A DNA stretch of 5,745 nt, taken from NCBI GenBank assembly GCA_030622375.1, contig JAUXGC010000082.1:1-5745 (forward strand). The letters are read 5' to 3'. The stretch is from Sulfurovum sp. (GTDB lineage Bacteria > Campylobacterota > Campylobacteria > Campylobacterales > Sulfurovaceae). Every line of letters starts with the position of its first letter. The first letter of the stretch is position 1. Under the pieces are notes generated by a model. The model ran no database searches and was not told where the DNA came from. It was given only the letters and a program-made list of their open reading frames with translations. This document shows positions 1-4,240 of this stretch, piece after piece. The position numbers and the translations under genes are program-made.

Positions 1-624
1 TTCATCTTTGGGTGCCTGTGCTGTAAAGCCATCTGTATTTAGCACATTATGACTTATTTTGAAGTTGTAAGTGTCTGTTTTGGAAGAGAGTGTTGCACCA
101 TATCTTTCTGTATTGAAACTCCCTTTCTCAAAATATACTAAACCATGTAACCCACTTTTTGCCTTTTTGGTAATTATATTTATGACACCAGCACTGGCAT
201 CCGCACCCCAAATACCAGATTGTGCCCCTTTGACAACTTCTACCTGCTCTATGTCGTTCATCATAAGGTGGGCAAAAGGTGCACCACTGATAGAAGTAAT
301 ATCGTTGTAGCGTATGCCGTCTATAAGTACAAGAGTTCTTTTAGACGCAAATCCACGAAGATAGACAGATGTTGTTTTTCCTAATCCTCCATTGGAGCTC
401 AAAGAGATGCCAGCCAAGGAACCCAGTGCCTGTGAGACAGTAGTAAAACCTCTATCTTCTATCTCTTGGGAAGTGATGATGTTAATGTTTGATGTAATGC
501 TATTGATGTTTTGTTTTGATTTTGTTGCAGAGGTAACAGTAATCTCTTCCAGTGTCTCTTCGGCATAAATATTTGTTGCAATAAGCAGCGCCGATACTGC
601 TAGACTAAGTGATTTGATTGTCAT
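1..624 (-). CDS. TonB-dependent outer-membrane receptor, BtuB-like (N-terminal part, runs off the window)
   Basis: The start codon is at 624-622 on the minus strand, preceded by an AGGA ribosome binding site six bases upstream. The 208 residues seen begin with a signal peptide (hydrophobic core about residues 6-19, likely cleavage after IYA at 19-21). A TonB-box-like EEITVTSAT follows at 26-34, then the plug domain: NIITSQEIEDRG (48-59), the ALGSLAGI region (66-73), SVYLRGF (86-92), LVLIDGIRYN (98-107), IEQVEVVKGAQS (125-136) and GVINIITKK (146-154). The first barrel strands begin around residue 160. The order and wording match BtuB, the vitamin B12 transporter, including the GGxGK segment before the RG motif. 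Related receptors for iron chelates or other metals share this plug, so the substrate is not proven. The protein should sit in the outer membrane and take energy from TonB-ExbBD. Most of the C-terminal barrel lies outside the window. No cobalamin riboswitch was seen upstream. Confidence 0.93.
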   Translation of the reverse strand, partial: MTIKSLSLAVSALLIATNIYAEETLEEITVTSATKSKQNINSITSNINIITSQEIEDRGFTTVSQALGSLAGISLSSNGGLGKTTSVYLRGFASKRTLVLIDGIRYNDITSISGAPFAHLMMNDIEQVEVVKGAQSGIWGADASAGVINIITKKAKSGLHGLVYFEKGSFNTERYGATLSSKTDTYNFKISHNVLNTDGFTAQAPKDE

Positions 625-660
625 TTGTTGTCCTAATGAGTATTAATTGTATTTATAATT

Positions 661-681
661 GCAGGGTATTTTGTTCCCTAC
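661..681 (-). promoter_or_regulatory. Small hairpin in the leader of the TonB receptor gene
   Basis: Read on the minus strand, GTAGGG (681-676) pairs with CCCTGC (666-661) across a 9-base AT-rich loop. This gives a six-pair stem with one G-U pair, ending 36 bases before the receptor start codon. No T-run follows, so it does not look like a terminator. It could affect mRNA stability or be chance; the stem is short. Confidence 0.3.
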
Positions 682-726
682 ATTACTTATAAAAAGCTAG
701 ATAAGATAAAGTATATGTACGTTAGT

Positions 727-751
727 GGTGTTGTGAGGACACAACACCCTA
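727..751 (-). repeat. Palindromic repeat, copy A
   Basis: A perfect 9-bp inverted repeat, GGTGTTGTG (727-735) and CACAACACC (740-748), encloses a 4-base loop. In minus orientation the unit reads TAGGG-TGTTGTG, loop TCCT, CACAACACC. It has the same stem, loop length and TAGGG edge as copies B and C on the plus strand. It lies 22 bases beyond the stop codon of the small minus-strand ORF and about 100 bases before the receptor start. No T-run follows the hairpin in this orientation. Confidence 0.85.
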
Positions 752-773
752 CATATAATAATTTATTGTTTTA

Positions 774-941
774 TTATGAAGTTTGTGTAGTAGGTGGGGA
801 TGTTTTGTACTCTTGTACTTTAAAGGCAAATTTATGGTACTGGTAGTTACTATCAACTCTACTTAGCTTATGCAGCGTTGAGTACATTGCAATGATTGCT
901 AGAGAGAAATAACGTTTGGTGTAGCCTCGTAAGTGTTTCAT
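774..941 (-). CDS. Possible small basic protein of 55 residues, function unknown
   Basis: An open frame from ATG (941-939) to TAA (776-774) encodes 55 residues. The N-terminus is basic (KHLRGYTKR, 2-10), followed by a hydrophobic stretch (YFSLAIIAMY, 11-20), a Tyr/Lys-rich middle (residues 32-46) and a Thr/Pro-rich tail. The start resembles a signal or membrane-anchor segment, although the hydrophobic part is short. An in-frame stop lies a few codons upstream, so this ATG is the only normal start of the full frame. There is no Shine-Dalgarno sequence, and a TATAAT ends one base before the ATG, which would put a transcript start inside the coding region. It may therefore be non-coding leader sequence of the receptor gene. 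I do not recognise the family. The gene order would place it directly upstream of the receptor, on the same strand. Confidence 0.35.
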   Translation of the reverse strand: MKHLRGYTKRYFSLAIIAMYSTLHKLSRVDSNYQYHKFAFKVQEYKTSPPTTQTS

Positions 942-942
942 G

Positions 943-948
943 ATTATA
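943..948 (-). promoter_or_regulatory. Candidate -10 box for the minus-strand transcript towards the TonB receptor
   Basis: A perfect TATAAT lies on the minus strand at 948-943, with no clear -35 hexamer upstream (TAATAA at a 17-base spacing). If used, transcription would begin near 936 and give a leader of roughly 310 bases before the receptor start. A later promoter closer to the receptor, around 700-650, is also possible because that stretch contains several TATAAA-like sequences. Confidence 0.35.
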
Positions 949-994
949 ATTGTACAGAAAATAACTTATTAAATCGCTATTAAATAAAATAAAG

Positions 995-1000
995 TATAAT
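995..1000 (+). promoter_or_regulatory. Likely promoter (-10 box) of the dapD gene cluster
   Basis: A perfect TATAAT lies 42 bases before the dapD start, in a very AT-rich tract with runs of A and T upstream and no recognisable TTGACA. Campylobacterota sigma-70 promoters typically have a strong -10 box, periodic AT-rich DNA upstream and a weak or absent -35, which fits. The predicted start near 1007 gives a leader of about 35 bases containing AGGAG at 1029-1033. Confidence 0.6.
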
Positions 1001-1041
1001 CTCTTATAGAGTAAAATAATCAAAATTTAGGAGTATTTTTT

Positions 1042-2235
1042 ATGGCAATGGAAACAGTAACAAGTAAAGAAGAATTTAAACAGTTAGTAGAGGAAGTTAC
1101 TTCTCAAGTGGGATATAGAGCACCCATGGCATTTGGTATAGCAAGAGTAGATAGAGGTCAAAAAAATGCAGAGAAGGTTCTTCAGGCAAACTTTGGACTG
1201 ATGAATTGGGATGAGAACTTTGGTTCGGCAGCCGTTTTTATTAGGGCACTTGAAGAGTCAAAATGTAGTGTAGATTTTTCAGGTTCTGAGTTTGTAGCAA
1301 CTATTAACGATAACTTTGTGGCAAATGCTATGGCAGCTTTTGCTCCTTATGTGACAGAAGCTACAGGGGATGCACATAGAAATGTACAAGTGATTAAAGT
1401 GTTGTCAAATATGGAAGATATAGGCAAAGATTTTAGAATTGTATTTCTGTTTGAAGATGCCCCCGCAAAGAGTGTAGAGGCAGTATATTTGAAGCTCTAT
1501 GCTTTATCTCAAAACAAAGCTGAGCTAAGAAAGATAAATCTTGATGGTGCCTTTGGGATCTTGTCTAATGTGGCATGGGTTGGAAATAACCCTTATGAGC
1601 TAGATTACCTCAGAGATAATGAGATAGAGATGAAACTTAATGGCACATACCCAACAGTAGATAGTGTAGATAAGTTTCCAAGATTTTTACAACATGTCAT
1701 ACCTGCAGACAATACCCGTATTTTGGAAGCTTCAAAAGTGCGTATGGGAGCGCAACTTGCTGCTGGAACAACTGTAATGCCAGGTGCGTCATATATTAAC
1801 TTCAATGCGGGTACACTTGGAGCTGTGATGGTTGAGGGTCGTATATCATCATCGGCTATCGTTGGTGCCGGTTCAGATGTAGGAGGGGGAGCTAGTATCC
1901 TTGGAGTGCTTAGCGGTACAGACGGTAACCCTATCAGTATTGGTGAAAATACACTTCTTGGTGCAAATTCAGTAACAGGTATTCCTCTTGGAGATGCTTG
2001 TATTATAGATGCAGGTATGACTATTTTGGCTGGTACAAAAATTAAAATTTCTCCAGAAGAGTTGGAAAAAATTAAAACAGCAAATCCAGATAAAACACTT
2101 GAGAGTAAAACAACTTTTAAAGGTGAAGAGCTTCAAGGGCTTGATGGTGTTCACTTTAGACAAAACTCTACAACAGGTGAGGTTATTGCTAGAAGAAGCA
2201 CAAGAGAAGTGAAGTTAAATGCGGATTTACATTAA
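1042..2235 (+). CDS. dapD: 2,3,4,5-tetrahydropyridine-2,6-dicarboxylate N-succinyltransferase
   Basis: DapD transfers succinyl from succinyl-CoA to tetrahydrodipicolinate in the cytoplasm, a step of the succinylase route to meso-diaminopimelate and lysine. The 397 residues match the long form found in Campylobacter and Helicobacter. A large N-terminal domain (about 1-225) precedes a left-handed beta-helix of hexapeptide repeats (about 229-337). The clearest family signatures are VRMGAQLAAGTTVMPGAS (233-250), NFNAGTLG (253-260), MVEGRISS (263-270, Glu265 matching the proposed catalytic Glu of actinobacterial DapD), GSDVGGGASILGVLSG (277-292) and LLGANS (305-310). The enzyme should be a trimer. 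AGGAG eight bases before the ATG supports this start; Met3 is a less well-placed alternative. It is the first gene of the plus-strand cluster, with its own promoter candidate, and is followed after three bases by a small ORF. Confidence 0.97.
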   Translation: MAMETVTSKEEFKQLVEEVTSQVGYRAPMAFGIARVDRGQKNAEKVLQANFGLMNWDENFGSAAVFIRALEESKCSVDFSGSEFVATINDNFVANAMAAFAPYVTEATGDAHRNVQVIKVLSNMEDIGKDFRIVFLFEDAPAKSVEAVYLKLYALSQNKAELRKINLDGAFGILSNVAWVGNNPYELDYLRDNEIEMKLNGTYPTVDSVDKFPRFLQHVIPADNTRILEASKVRMGAQLAAGTTVMPGASYINFNAGTLGAVMVEGRISSSAIVGAGSDVGGGASILGVLSGTDGNPISIGENTLLGANSVTGIPLGDACIIDAGMTILAGTKIKISPEELEKIKTANPDKTLESKTTFKGEELQGLDGVHFRQNSTTGEVIARRSTREVKLNADLH

Positions 2236-2238
2236 GAT

Positions 2239-2475
2239 ATGAATGAGGAAAATGTAGTAGAGCGTGTGTGTCTTTTGGCACTCATGAAAAAAGAAGCAGA
2301 TGAAACACTTAAAGATGTACAAAACATGCTTGTTGAAACAGGTATGTTTGACATGAAAGAGTGTAAAAAAGTCTTTAAAATGCTTACAGAAGAACAATAT
2401 ATTTCCAACGAACAGATTACCATGAAAGGCATCATGGAAGCCAAGTTAGCAGAAGAGATGTTCAAACAAGTGTAG
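2239..2475 (+). CDS. Conserved-looking small protein of 78 residues, possibly winged-helix-like
   Basis: I do not recognise this family. The ATG is only three bases after the dapD stop and lacks a clear Shine-Dalgarno sequence, so translation is probably coupled to dapD. The protein is highly charged and mostly helical: helices are likely at about 4-18, 22-34, 38-50 and 63-76. The segment EEQYISNEQITMKG (51-64), followed by another helix, resembles the helix-wing-helix end of small winged-helix proteins (LxxxxYI..xxITxKG pattern). That is a weak inference, and no DNA-binding role is shown. There is no signal peptide or membrane segment. Two cysteines (11, 42) do not form a metal motif. The stop codon TAG lies inside palindromic repeat copy B. 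The frame appears genuine because it fills the gap between dapD and the repeat with no competing plus-strand frame. Confidence 0.75.
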   Translation: MNEENVVERVCLLALMKKEADETLKDVQNMLVETGMFDMKECKKVFKMLTEEQYISNEQITMKGIMEAKLAEEMFKQV

Positions 2476-2497
2476 GGTGTTGTGCCCCCACAACACC
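2473..2497 (+). repeat. Palindromic repeat, copy B
   Basis: TAGGG edge at 2473-2477, stem GGTGTTGTG (2476-2484) and CACAACACC (2489-2497), loop CCCC. The TAG at its left edge is the stop codon of the 78-residue ORF. An A-rich spacer and the ribosome binding site of the next gene follow at once. No T-run follows, so it is not a classical terminator. Confidence 0.88.
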
Positions 2498-2522
2498 AAT
2501 AAATAAATAAAAAGGAATACCA

Positions 2523-2768
2523 ATGAGAGTAGATAAATGGATGAGTGCAACCAATGTAGTCAAGCGTCGTACTGTTGCTACAGATATGCTCAAAAGCGGT
2601 GTTGTTTTAGTAAATGATATAAAGGTTAAAGCTTCTAAAAATGTTGCCATTGGAGATAAGATTACGATAGAATACCTTAAAGGTGCAAAGTCTTACGAGG
2701 TACTTCAAATTCCGACAACCAAGACAATACCTAAGAGTAAAAAAGATGAGTATGTAAAAGAATTGTAG
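2523..2768 (+). CDS. S4-domain RNA-binding protein, RqcP/Hsp15-like
   Basis: An 81-residue single S4 domain. The start MRVDKW (1-6), the KRRT motif (14-17), the loop SGVVLVND (25-32) followed by VKAS (35-38), and GDKITIEY (44-51) follow the order in Bacillus RqcP (YabO), which also opens MRLDK and has KRRT at the same positions, including Arg16. RqcP-type proteins bind 50S subunits with a stalled peptidyl-tRNA and support alanine tailing by RqcH; Hsp15 (HslR) rescues similar 50S complexes. Which role applies here cannot be told from this window, since no rqcH gene is seen. The C-terminal tail is Lys-rich and short. AAGGAA six bases before the ATG gives a good start. The stop codon TAG is part of palindromic repeat copy C. 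The protein should be cytoplasmic and ribosome-associated. Confidence 0.88.
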   Translation: MRVDKWMSATNVVKRRTVATDMLKSGVVLVNDIKVKASKNVAIGDKITIEYLKGAKSYEVLQIPTTKTIPKSKKDEYVKEL

Positions 2769-2790
2769 GGTGTTGTGCCCTCACAACACC
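2766..2790 (+). repeat. Palindromic repeat, copy C
   Basis: TAGGG edge at 2766-2770, stem GGTGTTGTG (2769-2777) and CACAACACC (2782-2790), loop CCCT. The TAG is the stop codon of the S4-domain gene. It differs from copy B only in the last loop base. It forms a head-to-head pair with copy D. Confidence 0.88.
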
Positions 2791-2793
2791 ATG

Positions 2794-2799
2794 TATAAT
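2794..2799 (+). promoter_or_regulatory. Candidate -10 box between repeats C and D, possible internal promoter for trpD
   Basis: A perfect TATAAT preceded by TG lies 49 bases before trpD. If used, repeat copy D would be in the 5' leader of trpD, with its hairpin ending one base before the GGAGAG ribosome binding site. No -35 hexamer is evident, and in this AT-rich DNA such hexamers occur by chance. Confidence 0.3.
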
Positions 2800-2813
2800 A
2801 AATGCTTAAAAAA

Positions 2814-2837
2814 GTGTTGTTGGGAGACAACACCCTA
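2814..2837 (-). repeat. Palindromic repeat, copy D (imperfect, inverted)
   Basis: In minus orientation it reads TAGGG-TGTTGT, loop CTCCCA, ACAACAC. The stem is reduced to GTGTTGT (2814-2820) and ACAACAC (2827-2833), seven pairs with a six-base loop, so it is a degenerate copy in the opposite direction to C. Its CCCTA edge on the plus strand ends 11 bases before the trpD start. On the minus strand the hairpin is followed by six T residues, which looks like a terminator, but no minus-strand gene reads into it here. Confidence 0.75.
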
Positions 2838-2848
2838 CGGAGAGAAGA

Positions 2849-3826
2849 ATGAATATTAAACAAAAATTTGAAAAATTATTTAACAATGAATTATCTACAG
2901 AAGATGCAAGAGAACTCTTGATTAAGCTTTATGAAAAAGGTGAAACAGCTGCTCAAATTGCTATGGCTGCTTCTATTATGCGGGACTTCTCTGTCAAATT
3001 ACCTATATCCAAAGAGTTGCAGGAGAGAGCTATTGATGTAGTTGGAACAGGTGGAGACAAGAGTGGAAGCTTTAATATTTCTACTACGGTTTCACTACTT
3101 CTAGCTTCATTAGGCTGTGTAGTGGCAAAACATGGAAATCGTAGTATTACAAGCAGTTCTGGCTCTGCTGATGTGCTAGAAGCTTTGGGATTTAATTTAA
3201 ATTTGACCCCTTCCCAGCAAGTCAAGATGTTAGAAGAGAGTGGGTTTTGTTTTATTTTCGCGATGAATCATCATCCTGCGATGAAACATATTATGCCTAT
3301 ACGAAAGTCTATAGACCATAGAACTATTTTTAATATATTGGGGCCTCTTACTAACCCAGCAAGTGCAAAAAAATACCTCTTAGGTGTATTTTCTCCTAAT
3401 TACATAGAACCAATAGCAAAAGCTCTTTTAGAACTTGATGTAAAGAGGGCTTTTGTGGTAAGCAGTGATGACGGTATGGATGAAATTTCATTGGCTTCAA
3501 CGACACAGTTTGCTTATGTAGAGGGAGGTATTGTCTCTCAAGGAGTTATAAACCCAGAAGAGTTTGGATTTAAATTAGCTCCAAAAGAGGCTATTTTGGG
3601 TGGAACACCCATAGATAATGCAAATATAATAAAAGATATTTTTTCAGGTGAAGAGGTTGGGGCTAAAAGAGATATAGTACTACTCAATACTGCTTTTGCA
3701 CTTTTTGCAGATGGTAGCGTCAGAGATATAAAAGAAGCCATAGCCATAGCAAAAGATGGGATTGATAGTGGAAAAGCTAGAGAACATTTAGAGTTAATCT
3801 CCAAGGTAAGCAGAGAGTTGTCTTAG
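2849..3826 (+). CDS. trpD: Anthranilate phosphoribosyltransferase
   Basis: TrpD joins anthranilate and PRPP to form phosphoribosyl-anthranilate, the second step of tryptophan synthesis after chorismate, in the cytoplasm. The 325 residues show the full set of family motifs: a helical N-terminal domain (about 1-60), GTGGD (66-70, PRPP-binding), KHGNRSITSSSGSAD (94-108), HHPAMKHIMPIRKSIDHRTIF (141-161, anthranilate site), ILGPLTNP (163-170), and DDGMDEIS (207-214, acidic magnesium-binding pair). Length is near the usual 330-350, slightly short. GGAGAG five bases before the ATG supports the start. It stands alone, with no other trp genes on either side and no trpG fusion, so tryptophan genes are probably scattered in this genome. 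It follows the repeat pair C-D, which may separate it from the S4 gene, and its TAG stop directly abuts the GTG start of tsaE. Confidence 0.97.
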   Translation: MNIKQKFEKLFNNELSTEDARELLIKLYEKGETAAQIAMAASIMRDFSVKLPISKELQERAIDVVGTGGDKSGSFNISTTVSLLLASLGCVVAKHGNRSITSSSGSADVLEALGFNLNLTPSQQVKMLEESGFCFIFAMNHHPAMKHIMPIRKSIDHRTIFNILGPLTNPASAKKYLLGVFSPNYIEPIAKALLELDVKRAFVVSSDDGMDEISLASTTQFAYVEGGIVSQGVINPEEFGFKLAPKEAILGGTPIDNANIIKDIFSGEEVGAKRDIVLLNTAFALFADGSVRDIKEAIAIAKDGIDSGKAREHLELISKVSRELS

Positions 3827-4240
3827 GTGACAAAAGAGCTTGTAGCATCTTTAGAGGATCTCAATAAAGTAGCAGAGTATCTTAATGATACACTATTTAA
3901 AGATGCAATAATTTTTCTAAGAGGTGATTTGGCTTCAGGGAAAACAACACTTACGCAAGCCATAGCTAAAGAGAGAGGAATAAAGGCAGAAGTAACTTCT
4001 CCTACTTTTTCTCTGCAGCACTGTTATGGCGAAGGGCTGTATCATTATGATCTCTATCGCTTAAGTTATGAAGAGTTTATGCAACTTGGACTTTTTGAAG
4101 AGTTTGAGAAAGATGGTTGGCATATGGTAGAGTGGGGTTCAGACAAGCTTAAAACATTTTTAGAAGGTGTAGGATATAATATCATCACAATAGATATTGA
4201 ACTTAAAAAAAATAGTAGAATATATAGGATAGAAACATAA
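3827..4240 (+). CDS. tsaE: tRNA threonylcarbamoyladenosine biosynthesis ATPase
   Basis: TsaE is the P-loop ATPase that works with TsaB, TsaC and TsaD to place the t6A modification at A37 of ANN-decoding tRNAs. The 137 residues have a Walker A motif GDLASGKTT (33-41; the family usually reads GxLGAGKTT, so A36/S37 are small substitutions and the GxxxxGKT core is kept). They also have VTSPTFSL (56-63), YHYDLYRL (72-79) and VEWG (101-104), in the usual order and at normal family length. The start is GTG, directly following the TAG of trpD with no spacer and only a weak GAGAG upstream, so translation is likely coupled to trpD. Its stop TAA shares one base with the ATG of the next gene. The neighbourhood tsaE-lptB is, as I recall, also found in Campylobacter and Helicobacter, where rpoN follows. 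Confidence 0.95.
   Translation: MTKELVASLEDLNKVAEYLNDTLFKDAIIFLRGDLASGKTTLTQAIAKERGIKAEVTSPTFSLQHCYGEGLYHYDLYRLSYEEFMQLGLFEEFEKDGWHMVEWGSDKLKTFLEGVGYNIITIDIELKKNSRIYRIET

Larger units (their letters stand above)
625..1041. other. Divergent intergenic region between the TonB receptor and dapD
   Basis: This AT-rich stretch of about 417 bases separates two divergently transcribed genes. On the minus strand it holds a possible 55-residue ORF (774-941), a copy of the palindromic repeat (727-751), a leader hairpin (661-681) and a TATAAT at 948-943. On the plus strand it holds the likely dapD promoter (TATAAT at 995-1000) and the dapD ribosome binding site (AGGAG at 1029-1033). I see no tRNA, no CRISPR-like repeats and no recognisable riboswitch core. 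Confidence 0.8.
2766..2837. repeat. Composite inverted repeat made of copies C and D (72 bp)
   Basis: The outer ends are exact inverted repeats: TAGGGTGTTGT at 2766-2776 and ACAACACCCTA at 2827-2837. The inner arms ACAACAC (2783-2789) and GTGTTGT (2814-2820) are also complementary. The segment can fold either as two separate hairpins or as one long interrupted stem; the two states exclude each other. It fills the gap between the S4 gene and trpD and encloses a TATAAT. The arrangement resembles paired REP sequences (BIME) or a very short non-autonomous element with terminal inverted repeats. Confidence 0.7.

Noticed and set aside
71..310. Plus-strand ORF of 79 codons at the left end
   Set aside because: It lies entirely antisense to the TonB receptor plug domain, which has clear family motifs in the minus frame. 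It has no ribosome binding site and no recognisable protein features.
754..759. Plus-strand TATAAT next to repeat copy A
   Set aside because: It lies nearly 290 bases before dapD, which has a better-placed TATAAT at 995-1000. In this AT-rich spacer a chance match is likely.
625..950. Cobalamin riboswitch upstream of the BtuB-like receptor
   Set aside because: I looked on the minus strand for the conserved B12-box and core sequences (for example GCCACTG) and found none. The leader does not resemble that class.
1605..2163. Two minus-strand ORFs inside dapD
   Set aside because: They are antisense shadows of the conserved DapD beta-helix coding region, Cys/Ser-rich and without start signals.
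2473..2497. Intrinsic terminator after the 78-residue ORF
   Set aside because: The stem is strong, but an A-rich stretch (AATAAATAAA) follows instead of T residues, so a classical Rho-independent terminator is not supported on the plus strand.
2814..2837. Intrinsic terminator on the minus strand (hairpin of copy D followed by six T residues)
   Set aside because: No minus-strand gene reads into it within the window, and the same hairpin is explained as a repeat copy. The T-run is likely incidental.
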